Below, piece by piece: positions 1 through 24,479 of a stretch of 64,000 nucleotides of DNA. Both the position numbers and the translations under genes were made by a program. Source of the DNA: Hypomesus transpacificus (Eukaryota > Chordata > Actinopteri > Osmeriformes > Osmeridae); contig NC_061064.1 of assembly GCF_021917145.1 (NCBI RefSeq), positions 450,785 to 514,784 on the forward strand. Direction: 5' to 3'. Every line of letters starts with the position of its first letter. The first letter of the stretch is position 1. Under the pieces are notes generated by a model that saw only the letters and a program-made list of their open reading frames with translations, searched no databases and was not told the DNA's origin.

Positions 1-418
1 GTGAGGATGAGAAGACAGGCAGGTTCACCACGCCCAGAGGTTGGAGCCGCACAGGGCCGCTGCACACAGGAGAGCAGGCTACTGATGTAGGGCACCCCGT
101 CATGGGTGAGACAGAGGGGGCGTTGAAGAGAGTCTTCGTGGGCTTTAGCTTGAAGAGTCTTAAACTGACAGGTGGGAACGTTGTGGGGGAAGAGGTGTAG
201 CTCAGGCTCAGTGGAAGAGCTTTTGACGGACGATCAAGGGTTTGCTGGTTAAAAAGTTTTGTATGTTTACTTGAATAAGTGTCGGGTCAATTTAATACAT
301 ACAAATGAACCATGCGCCACTTACGGAGTGTGTAGGTGTATAATTTGGACAGACAGTTCAACCAAGTTTAACATTTTTTTTTTTTTTTTTTTTTTACAAA
401 ATTTTTTTTTATTTTAAG
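1..418. other. mark2 intron (5' side cut by window edge)
   Basis: No coding exon is visible here. The exons for the kinase N-terminus and glycine loop must lie to the left, because the first exon seen begins at the VAVK lysine. Around 198-250 there is a degraded tRNA-like stretch (GTAGCTCAGGCTCAGTGG, then a weak B-box-like GGTTTGCTGGTT) resembling a tRNA-derived SINE head. A T-run lies just before the acceptor AG at 417-418. Confidence 0.6.
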
Positions 419-13141
<12,723 letters not shown>

Positions 13142-15054
13142 GACGGTGATGGACGGAGGGGAAGAGAAGGATGGAGATGGAAACACAAAGAGGCTGAACT
13201 TTGAGAAAGGAGAGCTGACTACTTTTTTTGTGGAGGTAGAGGAGGGATGGTGGAGTGTGCAGGGGTGAGCAGAGAGTCTTGGATAGGTTGTCATGGGGTG
13301 GGGGTGGGGGGGTGGGGGTTGTGTGTCATGTATATATCTTGTGAGGGGGCGGTGTTCATTTCTTCAACGGGGGGAGTTCATTTCTGGTTTGGGTTTTCTG
13401 TTCCCCCTTAAACCCCTCTCCCTCCGGTTTTCTGTTCTCGGAGACTCTTTATTTCTTAGTTATTCCTCTTAAACTTCTCATTTCTTTCTGGAGGAATTTT
13501 TTTTTTTTGGAGGATGGAAAATATGAAAAGGAGAATATATCTTTTAGGAGGAGCTGATTCACTGATTTGTGCATATCGGTTTTATGATATTTAGCCCCGA
13601 ATCATCCCTGGACTCAGCTATATCCTCTACTCCCCACGTCCCTCCTGTAACCCTCCCTAGTCCCAGGCTAGGTCCAGCCACCCTGTTACTGTTCCGTCAC
13701 CAGACTCCCTTTGTATGTTTTCATGAGATGAAGAGACGCAGTTTGACGCTCTGAATGTACAACGTGGCTGGTAACAGGCTCTAAGGTACAACTCGCTCAC
13801 TACAGCTGTAAGTGGTTTTCATATCATGTCCTCGACTTGTATCGGCCCGGCGATGGCTACTACGGTTACCGCTCTCTTCTGAGAGCAGCGTCGCCATTTT
13901 TTTTTTTTTTGTCACAGCACAATGTCTTATTTGAGGGTACATTGGAAGTGCATACTTGAACTCTGCTCTGAGGGTGAGCCTTCATCTTCCTGCACCTCAA
14001 GCCCCTTCATCCTAGTTTTTGATTTTCTACAAAAGTGGTGACTTACTTTAGCCAATACTAATAGAGGGGCAATTGATTATTGGTGGATTGTAATGTAATT
14101 AAGAGTTGCTGGTTGGTTTCGATGTGCTGCACTGGAATGTCCCAGTCCCAGAATTCCTTCGCCCTTCTCTGGAGAAAATAATTATTAATATTGTTATTAT
14201 AAGAATAAACAAAGTTGGATGATTTTTTTTGCTTTTGGTCCTTCATTTTGTTATTTGTTACTAATTATAATGGGTGCCACAGACTTAAAATGCAATCCAC
14301 AAACTCATATGATCCTGCCAGATTTACAAACAAAAGTAGTTACCAAAGTCAACCGTGTGTGCATGCAACCACATATCTGCGAAAAAACTAATCAATTCAA
14401 TCAAAGGAAATAAATCCGAGCTAATCGAGCTGTAGGGCCTATGATCAAGAAATCCCCGTCGTGATTGCAGCCCATGTCCATAATTAACATCTGCAAAAGA
14501 CCTGATGTTATGGCTCATCCTGGGGTCGTTGCTCAGGTGTATTGCGTCCTCTGCTGGTTGAAGCTAGTTTTTTACTAAATGCTTCTAAAACGTGACTGTT
14601 GAGTGGTCCATTTATTCATTTAGCAGAGTGGTAAGATTGGGATTGTCGCCAGCTGATGCAAATCACCTCCAGATTCAACAAACAAGATGACCGATAATTC
14701 TTTTCGTGCGTTTTCAAATGATAATGGATATAAAGGTATGGTGGTAGGGTAATGTAGCTAACCTGTAGCTGGCAAGGACAGAGCACGCTGCCTCGTGCCT
14801 GCACACGAAAAGACAAGTTGTTAGTTTAGTATGCCTGTCAAAAGGAATGTGAATTACGTGAATTGTACACGGTTCCCATCTTTTTGAGGCTTGCTATCAG
14901 TGTTTCACGCTATGCAAGCTAATAATTTTTGCCCAAATCTTTTCATACGACTTGTGTTAGTGTAATTTTGAGTTCCTGCTTCAAGTTTACTTACAGGAAT
15001 TCTGACTAGGTATCTCTCACAGTGCATAAATGTGCTTTTTTTGACGTAGTTGAG
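13142..15054 (+). other. mark2 3' UTR and short intergenic spacer
   Basis: No gene is supported. The first kilobase has a GC-rich beginning, T-runs and short G-tracts typical of a long 3' UTR. Candidate AATAAA signals are at 14204-14209 and 14409-14414. The sequence just before the AKR start (TTTTTTTGACGTAG, then TTGAG) could be either a splice acceptor of a 5' UTR exon or promoter-proximal DNA. Confidence 0.5.
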
Positions 15055-18000
15055 ATGTCTTGTGACCTGCCATGTTTGATACTGAACACTGGTGCTCGGA
15101 TGCCCATCCTGGGACTGGGAACATACAACGTGAAGGGCTCAGAGAAGATGCACCTTATTATAGACGCTGCCCTCGAGACAGGATACCGTGCCTTTGATAC
15201 CGCTGCAGTCTATGGCAACGAAGCGGACCTCGCCAATGCTCTCCTGAACCTCATGCCCAAGTACGGCTTGACCAGAGAAGATCTTTTTCTCATTAGCAAA
15301 CTGTCCCCGGCTGATGCGGGGCCCAGGGCCAGAGAGGGTTGTGCCCGAAGCCTGGAGATGTTAGGTATTGGGGGATACATCGATCTGTATCTGATCCACT
15401 GGCCAGGAACGGAGGGACTTGAGTCAGATGATGTGAAGAACTCCCAAAATCGAGCCCAGAGCTGGGCTGTTCTTGAAGAGCTTCATGGGCATGGGGCGAT
15501 CAGATCTATTGGCGTGTCTAACTACACCGTACGACACCTGGAAGAGCTGTTGCAGTCGTGCACGGTGCCTCCTGCCCTGCTTCAGGTGGGATTCTTGTCT
15601 TTTGACAACATTTCCACAAGTTCTACTAATTTAAAGGGGCAATTGACTGCAAAACCGATTTTACCTTGTCATTGTTGAAAAACGACAGTTCGGAGGGTAA
15701 ACTGAACATACCGTGAATATCAGTCTATTGACACCTCTTTCCTATTCAAATCTCAAAAAGAGAAAATTTGGCTGTAAAACGCTAGCTTTTCAACAAAGCC
15801 ACCGGTCCTACGTAGGACCGGTGATCGCCCTCTTATTGGCTCTGGTCTGTATCTTTGTCACGCCCCAGAATTTACATCCAGACCAGCCAGAGGTAGCTTC
15901 TATCTCCATACTAGTTTAGCTGCGCGCTGCTCTGTGTAGGCTACTTATAAGGAATTACAAAGAAGAACGTTTTGAATTATAACAAGGATATTGATTATGG
16001 ATCACGGTCGTAAATGCTGTGTTCCAGGCTGTACAGGGAAGGCTAACACTTACAGTCTTCCCAAGGAGCCAAACATTCAACAGGCATGGCTGCTGTTGTC
16101 TATGAGAAGATCCAGGCAAAGTTCGACACTCAATCATTCATTTGCTCTGAACATTTCACCCAAGACAGTTTTGACAACCTTGGACAATTTCAAGCAGGAT
16201 ATGCTAGGAAGCTGAACCTGGAAAGAGGTGCTGTTCCAACCGTATGCTCATTGCAACCGCAAGCTATAAGGACAGTATGATGTTGTGCTAACAGTTATTA
16301 GCAATGCTAACGTTTCCTGTATATAGTATACCAGGTAGAATGCTAAATACGTTTCTACACACATCAAATGACTCTAGCTAGACTATCTGTAGTCGGCATT
16401 AGAAGGGAAGCTTCCGAAAAATAGCCAGAAAACGAACTGCAGTCTGGCTTATTGCTAACGCCTGTCTAGATAATCTATTTGAAAGAACTGGAGAAAGGCA
16501 GGTTTTAGATACAGGATACGTTAGCATTGCTAGTAACTGTTACTAGTAACACCTAGACTGTAGGCATGTAAACAAGTTTAGCTTGCTAGTTAACGCAAGA
16601 GCATAGAATGTGTGATCATTTAGCCTAGTTTATTGGCAATGGGGCTAACGTTGATTCATGTTCCTGACTGTGTTTCATTCAAATAAATAACCTGTGTAAT
16701 GAAAATCTACAATTCACGATGCATGTTTGTCCAGATCTTTGTCATGTTATTTTACAGCAAGATATCTAGAGCTAGCCTAGCTAGCTAACTGAAACCGAGT
16801 AGAATCACGATTGCAACAACGTTTGGAGAGGCAGCTAAATCTTTTTTTGCGTTTTGGACGTCCATATGGACGTCCATAGACTGACGGCGATGGCTGCTGA
16901 TCTTTGCATGGATGGACGGACGGCGATGCTGTTCAGAGTGCCGTCCATAGAGGGAGCATATATTTTGGACGGCGTCATAGCCGTCCATATGGACGGCGAT
17001 GCTGTTCAGAGTGCCGTCCATAGAGGAAGCAGATATTTTGGACGGCGATGGATTAGCAGGGACGTCCCTCGTGCCGTCCATAGAGGGAGCAGATATTTTG
17101 GACGGCATCATAGCCGTCCATATGGACGGCGATGCTGTTCAGAGTGCCGTCCATAGAGGGAGCATATATTTTGGACGGCGATGGATTGAATGTTTAGCAG
17201 GCTGTTGAGCTAACAGAACTGCCGAAGGCTACCATAGCATGTAGCTAGCTACATTAACTTTGGATGACTCAATCTTTTGTCAAGTTAATTTGTATGAATT
17301 GCATGTTAGTGCAATATTTACGCCTTTATTCTGTTTTTTTTACATAATCAGCAGTATGATCTCATGACAATATAGACTTGAAAAACAATATGTTATGGTT
17401 TGGGTTTGCCTATAGGCTACATATATTTTAATTATTTCGAGAATTGTTAATAAAGACTCATTTAAAATTTTAAAATTTGGAGTGTTAGGCCCATAGGCTA
17501 TTACGTTTTGCATTTGTCTCCGCTCAAAGTGGTTCGTGCGCAACATTGGAGCTACTGACTGGTGGCTCCAAATCCACCCATAAAACACTTTAAACTGACG
17601 GCTTCAAAGACCTAAAGGGCAATGTATTTCATAGGGTCATAACACAATGTTAAAATCTTAATTGAGTCTTTATTAACAATTCTCGAAATATTTAAAATAT
17701 ATGTAGCCTATATCTAGGCAAACCCTAACCATAACATATTGTTTTTCAAGTCTGTATTGTCATGAGATTATATTGTTGATTGGCCTACTTTTGTATGTTA
17801 AAAATAAAATAAAGGCGTAAATATATAGCCTTCACTTAAATGCAATTAATACAAAATAACGTGACAAAACTTATTGAGTCATCCACGGTTGCTGTAGCTA
17901 CATTCATGGTAGCCTTTGACGGCTTTGGTTTGGCTCAACACATCGTATTGTGTTTTGCATTGGTCTCCGCTCCAAGCGAGTGTTTGTTGTTTTGCGTTTG

Positions 18001-19656
18001 TCTCCGTGCGCAAAGTTCGTGCGCAAGATTGGAGCTACTGACTGGTGGCTTCAAATCCACCCATAAAACACTTTAAACTGACGGTTTAAAAGACCTAAAT
18101 GGCAATGTATTTCATAGGGTCATAACACAATGTTAACATTTTAAATGAGTCTTTATTAACAATTCTCGAAATAATTAAAATAAATGTAGCCTATAGGCAA
18201 ACCCAAACCATAACATATTGTTTTTCAAGTCTATATTGTCATGAGATCATACTGCTGATTATGTAAAAAAAACAGAATAAAGGCGTAAATATTGCACTAA
18301 CATGCAATTCATACAAATTAACTTGACAAAAGATTGAGTCATCCAAAGTTAATGTAGCTAGCTACATGCTATGGTAGCCTTCGGCAGTTCTGTTAGCTCA
18401 ACAGCCTGCTAAACATTCAATCCATCGCCGTCCAAAATATATGCTCCCTCTATGGACAGCACTCTGAACAGCATCGCCGTCCATATGGACGGCTATGATG
18501 CCGTCCAAAATATCTGCTCCCTCTATGGACGGCACGAGGGACGTCCCTGCTAATCCATCGCCGTCCAAAATATCTGCTCCCTCTATGGACGGCACTCTGA
18601 ACAGCATCGCCGTCCATATGGACGGCTATGACGCCGTCCAAAATATATGCTCCCTCTATGGACGGCACTCTGAACAGCATCGCCGTCCGTCCATCCATGC
18701 AAAGATCAGCAGCCATCGCCGTCAGTCTATGGACGTCCATATGGACGTCCAAAACGCAAAAAAAGATTTAGCTCCTACTGAACGTTTGGTTGCTAAGCTG
18801 TAGCCTAATGTTCTACCCACCTAAGTCAATCCAGTTTGCTTCAACAACAGAAGTGGAAACAAGTAATGTTATCATTTCAAATGTTATATAGTCAATCTGT
18901 TGAAAACAGTGTTGTGTAGACACAATAGATTTATTTGCGCGTTTTTATTTCAAGTCTCCAACTTCAGTGTTTCAGCGAGTGCTGCTGTTGGCCGTGTTGC
19001 GTTTTTGCTCCCAGCTTCACTCGTTGATAACCAACCAACCAATCAGCGCGCAGCTTATCTAAATATTAATGAGCATACCATAAAAGGAGAAAAGCTAGTG
19101 GTTTTTCCCGTGAACATTTCAGAGGATCTGGCAGAGGGCATAGAACAGCACCCGGGCCATTTTCAACCCAACCAATGTTACATACCCTATTCGGAGACCT
19201 TAAGGAACAGTGTGAAATACCCAAAAAACCCAGTCAATTGCCCCTTTAACAAATGTAATGTACATTAATTTCCAACACTCAGTCAAGCTACATGTTCTTT
19301 AACTCATCCTGCAGGCGGAATTTCACCCAAAACTAGCACAGATGGAGCTCAGGACCTTTTGCATGGAAAAAGACATCGTCTTCCAGGCATACTCATCCCT
19401 GGGGAAAGGAGGCCTGTTGTCGAACCCGGAGATAGTGGCGGTAGCAGACGAACACGGCCGAACTTCCGCGCAGGTGCTACTTAGGTGGGCGATTCAGCAG
19501 GGCGTGGCAGTTTTGCCCAGGTCCTTGCGACCAGAAAAGGTGAGAGAGAATGGAAAGGTTTTCGACTTTGTCTTGGAGCAAAGGGGGATGCAAAGACTGT
19601 TGGACATGGACAGTGGGGTACGGTTCTGCAAGAGAGATCCAACTCGGGTTGTTTGA
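15055..19656 (+). CDS. Aldo-keto reductase, YtbE/glyoxal-reductase-like, two exons
   Basis: Cytosolic NADPH-dependent carbonyl reductase of the AKR superfamily, physiological substrate unknown. Exons 15055-15585 and 19315-19656 join in phase 0 (LLQ|AEFHPKL) to give 290 residues and TGA, a normal AKR length. The catalytic tetrad is visible: Asp48 and Tyr53 in FDTAAVYGNE, Lys82 in LISKLSP, His115 in LIHWPG. SIGVSNY and AEFHPKL are standard barrel motifs, and VLPRSLRPEKVREN is the NADPH 2'-phosphate-binding motif. I chose the ATG at 15055 (MSCDLPCLILNTG); an in-frame GTG at 15022 is not needed. The intron is 3.7 kb only because a DNA transposon (15635-19245) sits in it; without that it would be about 114 bp. 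The coding sequence is intact, so the gene is probably functional. The exact AKR subfamily is inference. Confidence 0.9.
15801..15822. repeat. Perfect 22-bp palindrome in the transposon 5' region
   Basis: ACCGGTCCTAC is followed immediately by its exact reverse complement. It lies about 165 bp inside the left end of the TTAA element and could be a subterminal protein-binding site. Confidence 0.9.
15997..16277 (+). pseudogene. THAP zinc-finger relic of the transposon, frameshifted
   Basis: The first frame (ATG 15997) gives MDHGRKCCVPGCTGKA followed by YSLPKEP, the CxxxC half of a THAP finger, then runs out of homology near 16090. A second frame, shifted by two bases, continues with KIQAKFDTQSFICSEHFTQD and later LNLERGAVPTV, the CxxH half and the usual AVPT ending. 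At least one frameshift separates the halves. No downstream transposase is readable, so this is a dead copy. Confidence 0.8.
16827..18780. mobile_element. 1.95-kb long-inverted-repeat (foldback/MULE-like) element nested in the TTAA transposon
   Basis: The outer roughly 650 bp at each end are inverted copies of one another. Both ends carry AGCTAAATCTTTTTTTGCG, followed by repeated blocks with GCCGTCCATATGGACGGC. Identical 9-bp direct repeats AACGTTTGG lie immediately outside (16818-16826 and 18781-18789), a target duplication of the length typical of Mutator-like elements. The termini read AGAGGCAGCTAAATC and, on the other strand, AGTAGGAGCTAAATC. There is no transposase, so it is non-autonomous. 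ORFs reading MDVHMDVHRL and MDGDAVQSAVHRGS on either strand are translations of the repeats. Superfamily is inferred only from duplication length and long inverted ends. Confidence 0.8.
17507..18363. repeat. Internal direct duplication, about 0.4 kb, inside the nested element
   Basis: A block starting GTTTTGCATTTGTCTCCGCT at 17507 and running to about 17902 recurs from about 17951 to 18363 with scattered differences. The right copy overlaps the right inverted arm, so the AT-rich core is present in three copies (two direct, one inverted at 17340-17480). Confidence 0.75.
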
Positions 19657-20750
19657 ACCTTAACAGCGCCCTTGGTCATGGCCTATATTGTTCAATTAAG
19701 TTACTTAAAATTTACCGGCAAATGGTAATGTCAAGTTTCATGAAAGGTTCTTAGCATTTTACAAAACTGGAGATGGATGTTCCTGTAATTTCATTTGTTG
19801 ATAGTTGTCTGACTTGGATGAGATTCTTGTTCATTAAGAAAACATTTAATACAAATTTACATTTTTATTAAACGTGTTAAAACATAGAAAAACCATATAA
19901 AACAAGTACAAATGTCAACAACTGTTTTATAAAAGAGTGAATTATTAAATACAATATTATTACATCCAAAGTTTCAAGTACATCAGTGAGAACTGATGGC
20001 AGTGAAGCCCATATTTTTTTATACACCAGTTTGCCAAATACACTTAACTTCTCAACAGTATTCAAAACATTGTTATATAAGGCAAGTAAGCAGAAAGCTT
20101 GCAGTGTATTAGAAACCATGTATACTCAAAATTTGACAAGTAAAAAAAACAGTAATTCTATTTAAGACATCACAATAAATATGTATAATATTTATACTTT
20201 TTCGGATTCCAGCACACGTTAACATTTAATTCGCTGGCATGGATTGTTTTACTTCATTGTAGTTCATAAGTCAACCATTGAAATATATATACTTTAACAT
20301 AAAATACCCGTATTTTTTTTATTGTCATCGCAAACCATATTCCACCCCTGCAGTTTCATAAGTATTTAAATGTAAATTTTTGTGAACCTGGTAGCATTAA
20401 TCGATGTCAGAGAATTCTTAATTCATTAAAACTTGGAACAATATAATATCGTAATGTAGATATATTAAACTTTTTTTGTTACACAGACCATTAAAAATTG
20501 GCACAAGAGATTGTCACGTTAAAAAAATTCACACAACTTATTGCAATATTTTTAAGGAAAGCTTGGATATTTGTACATTGTACAGATGATTGTTCAAAGG
20601 GTCACATTTGATTGGATTTCTAAAATGACCCCTAAAATCAGTTGTGGTTTCCAGGCGCCACAAACGATTCTCCTGAGCGACTTCCTATTTCTCAGGCAAG
20701 AGATGTTAAATCTACTTCCTGTGAGTCACACGTTGTTGCTGATTGGTCTG
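19657..20750. other. Convergent 3' UTR region between AKR (+) and bad (-)
   Basis: AT-rich DNA without coding content. For the plus strand, ATTAAA (19868-19873) and AATAAA (20172-20177) are possible polyadenylation signals. For bad on the minus strand, TTTATT at 19864-19869 is a possible AATAAA. The two transcripts may therefore overlap or nearly touch. Confidence 0.5.
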
Positions 20751-21491
20751 TCACTCCCGGCCCTCCACCTCCTTTGGAGTCCAGAGGAAAGAGAACCATC
20801 CTCGAGCCGTCTGCTGGGCTGCACCTCGGCACACTCCTCTCTTCCCCTCCTGAGAACGACAACAAGCTTTACTACGTTTCTTAGGTTTGCATTCAAGCAC
20901 AATCGTTTTTAGCTGTGCATTCAACCTCAACATTTATTATTGAACCTCTGACTTCAATATCAAATATCTTCTCATTAGGTTCTTATCATCATCATCCCTG
21001 ATGTCTTACCCCTCTATCGAGCCATGTGTCAAATTCATCACTCATCCTCCTTAACTGGCGGCCATATTTCTTTGCGGCCCATAATGCAGCGGGGGCCGAC
21101 TGAGATCTGCCTCTGAACGGAGCCCCGTCGCTGTCATGTGACGAGTCTTCCTGAAACTCTGTGTCGTCCCCTCTTCCGATCTGAGAGCAAACCTGAGATT
21201 CAGAGTACAGGCGGACCCGCCCACCTAATAATGAGGAAATAAAATAGGCGATTTGTTTAGATTAGTCTGTGGATAACTAGATTATTGACATTCCAAATGC
21301 ATTTACAGTTTGTCTACTGTCTACAGTCTGTGCTGGTTAGGAATCTGACCTGGTGGTTGATTTGGTCTTGTCATGCTGGGGACAACTTTAAAGGTACATT
21401 TATTGGTGTATGAAGGATTTGAGTGGTTGTCATTTTCTGTTTCAATCATTTGGTCTACTTTGCATCCATCACAACCCGTGGCCTCGTCCAT
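20751..21491 (-). CDS. bad: BCL2-associated agonist of cell death (BAD), BH3-only protein, three coding exons
   Basis: Pro-apoptotic BH3-only protein that binds BCL-XL/BCL-2 at mitochondria and is held inactive by 14-3-3 when phosphorylated. Coding exons in transcript order: 21491-21350, 21224-21010, 20879-20751, phases 1 and 0, 161 residues plus TGA (human BAD is 168). Residues 84-92 read FRGRSQSAP, the AKT/14-3-3 site around Ser90 (human Ser136). It runs straight into the BH3 helix [18 protein letters not shown] (95-112) with the invariant Leu105 and Asp110. The C-terminus [18 protein letters not shown] gives the aromatic tail. The start ATG lies five bases after an acceptor (TCTTTCCACAG, GAAGTC, ATG), so a 5' UTR exon lies upstream, probably within 21.5-22.3 kb. 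The N-terminal third is poorly conserved and rests on splice-site and frame logic. Confidence 0.93.
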
Positions 21492-21499
21492 GACTTCCT

Positions 21500-24475
21500 G
21501 TGGAAAGAGAAAAACATCCACTGTGAATCACTGACCATAGATTTAAACCATGGGTTCAAATGCACATAACGTAACTAGATAACTTTGAGATTTATAAGTA
21601 GCAACTTAATGGATCACACGGAGTTAATAGGGTGAAACAACTTGGTTTGCCGGCTTAGTTAATACTCACCAGTGTAACAGAAATGTGTTGCACAATGTTC
21701 ATCTAGCTGAAGTAATGGTTTTCCTGAGTTGGATCAATTATTTCTTGTTTTTTTGTTTCCGATATAAACTGTTCCAATTTAACAGTCTGCGTTGATAACG
21801 TCTCATGGCAAGTCTGTTGCACCGTAAAGAAACCCGAGTTATGTGACAAGCTAACAACAATGAACTTGCTGACGTATTATGTAGCGGGCTCAGTGCTCTG
21901 TTGTACCATATAACTTAACTACCCTTAATTTTTCCCCGAAACGAACTAAATAAGTGACGTTGTATGATTGTCTATGCAAAATCTTGTTTTATTGGTCGAC
22001 GACGCTGAAATTAGTTCGAAATTCGCCTACTATCATGATGCTAGCCGTAGCTGTCAGACCTCGTTGTTGTTGTCTTCAGTCGTCGAGTTGCAGCGTTGTG
22101 TAAAGTGTGCACGAGACGGCGCTCCCTCGCTACCACGTCTAAACCAATCGCCTTCCAGTTTCAATAAGGTATAGCCAATGAACGCGGGCTGCTAGGGAGA
22201 TTTGGGCCGATCTCTGGTCTTGAGTGGCTGGTATATTGCGGCCCTGTTATATGTCAAGACTTGTTTACATCTCTCAAACCCTCCACCCGGTCATCAACGC
22301 GCAAGAAGGGGTCTGCGCAGAAGAAAACCATACTAGTACTACTTCCATTCAATACTACGTTGAATCTACTACTTGATCAATGAAATATATTTTTTAAATA
22401 ATAATTTTATTTTTTACAGTAATGTTCAGCCAAAGTATGATCTACCAAAATATAAACACCATTGTTTTTTTTGCCAGGCTAGTCTCAGTTTACCTGAAAT
22501 GTTGTGTTAAAATATATATTGTAACACATAAAACATTTTGTTTTCAAATCAAGGAATGACAACGTAATGTTCTTCCTTATTTACTCGTTTTTAGCACTTC
22601 CCTATTTGCTGTTGTAGTGGCGTGACATTGCTCCTAGATGGCAATATAGTGTAAGTAGACAACGCTTCTGTTCTACAAGACTACTGAATAATTGATCCTA
22701 TTGAATATAGACGACTCCTTTTATGCTCAATCTCTCCCTGGAATAGGATAAATAACCTGATGTATGTTTGGATTCCAGGCTTTTTAGATTGTAAGGGATT
22801 GTCATGTTTAACCTCGGCCAGGTGTGGTTTTGGCGTACATAAGGGCTTGCCTTAGTACAATTTACAGCATGGTCTGAGTGGTTTTAGGATTCAGAAAGGC
22901 AAATTTCTCTAATTAATCTAAAAACAAAATAGTTACTATGTTGGTGTAGTAAGCTTGCAGAGGACTCTCTGCGAGGACTGTGAAACGATTACAACAGGAC
23001 TAAAAGCGAAAACAGAAAAAAAGGAAGAGGTTTGCCATGCTTCAGTTGATTATACAGGGGGGACAATACTAGACTTTGCATTTTGAATGACATATCAAGT
23101 AGCAGGCATACATTTTCACAAAGTGTGACACTGTCAGTTTCTCAAAAACTTAAAGACAAAGGTGGGATAAAACAAACAAACCTGGTCATACTTATTAATA
23201 CAAACACATATTAACAAACAGCCATGACTGTCGAATTACATTAGTAGATTTTTGCTCCATCAAACACGTTTCGAGTAGGCTATGATAAAATACTTTTGTG
23301 ACATTTCTTCTGCGCGTTGCTGCAGTCCTGTTGTGCAGTGAGCAAATGATGCTGAGACAAGGTATTGAGATGTAAACGATGGAGGCTAGGTCTGCTTAGG
23401 CTGTCAGTTGGAGCTGGGCCAGAAAGGAGTGGTGCAAAGTGGCTTTTGATGTACGATTATGCAACCTTGGACACTGTGTAGCTGACCAACTACAGCACAG
23501 GGTCACGGGCAATCCTTTACAGATCTCAGGGCACTGGACGCCTGGATCTAAGTTTAAGGTTGCACACATTTGGATTGCTTTCCAATTCGATTTCTTTAAT
23601 GATTCCACTTGCATTTCCATTAGGCTGTCCGACACGATTTACAACCACTTATAAGATTGTTCAGATTCCTTTTTATATCAAACTGTTGGCCGATTATAAC
23701 TGGAAGGTTTACTGTTGATAATTTTGAGTGGGCTGGAACTTGAAACATCCCTTGGGAGAGTAAAACCACTCAATCCAGTAATTAGTGTGAACTTCATGCG
23801 CAGTCTGTGTGAGCACGAGCAGCGCGAAGTAAAGCCAGCTGCCTTGGAACGTCCCCTCCCCTGGCTCTGCAGTCCAGGCTCCGCGAGCTGCTGCTCCTGA
23901 TCGCGCTGTTTCTTGTGACAAAAAATGTGTCTGAAATGTAAGAGGGCTACCGTTTACTCAATGCTATGTTGTTTTTCTTTCTTTTTTACATTTGTCACCG
24001 CTTATGTTTCTAGTGTGATTTCTTTTTTTTGGGGGGGGGGGGGGCGGGGGTTGCGTCTTTCGGTAGTCTCCGTCACTCCACTCATTTGCGCCTACACCCA
24101 TGTGCATTGTTTGTATTCATGGCGAAACATCTCAAACATTGAGAAAGAAGCACCTGTCATCGTGTGTTTATCAGTCCAAAAAAATACACACTCATTTTTT
24201 GACTTGCGTTTTTGTGAAATGAATTTCCTGTCCGGTGATACAAATATTTATACCGTCTATAATTCATAGACTCATTTGTCTTGGCTATTGGTGCATTCCA
24301 CAAACCACCGCACGGTAAACTGGATTAAAGACGAATTGGGATTTTGTAGATATAAAATACCAAAAGACGTAGGTTAGGATGCTTAACTCATCGCACACCA
24401 ATACATGGGGGATGCATAACGTGAACCAATTACGAAGCAGTCAGTTTTGAGTTGGCGACGTTATGAGACAGTAGC
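21500..24475. other. Intergenic region between bad and slc8a4, bad 5' UTR/promoter expected
   Basis: No further coding exon recognised. The GC-rich, CG-containing stretch 22010-22320 is the most promoter-like part for bad. 24026-24050 is a G-run with one C. ORFs of 60-114 codons show no family resemblance. Confidence 0.45.
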
Positions 24476-24479
24476 CTTC

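Larger units (their letters stand above)
15635..19245 (+). mobile_element. TTAA-flanked DNA transposon with THAP-domain relic (Kolobok-like), in the AKR intron
   Basis: The ends are exact inverted repeats: AGGGGCAATTGACTG at 15635 and CAGTCAATTGCCCCT ending at 19245. Each is flanked by TTAA (15631-15634 and 19246-19249), the expected target duplication. Inside is a broken THAP-type C2CH zinc finger (about 15997-16260). TTAA duplication plus a THAP domain is the combination known for the Kolobok superfamily. piggyBac also uses TTAA but does not normally carry THAP. No transposase catalytic core is left: most of the interior (16827-18780) is a later insertion, so the copy is non-autonomous. Kolobok assignment is inference from these two traits. 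Confidence 0.8.

Noticed and set aside
16785..18803. Possible proteins with MDVHMDVHRL and MDGDAVQSAVHRGS repeats on both strands
   Set aside because: They read through inverted palindromic blocks of the nested transposon; identical ORFs on opposite strands show it is DNA structure, not coding.
15635..19245. piggyBac element (TTAA target)
   Set aside because: The encoded relic is a THAP finger and the ends do not begin with the CCY(T)-type piggyBac termini; Kolobok fits better, though not proven.
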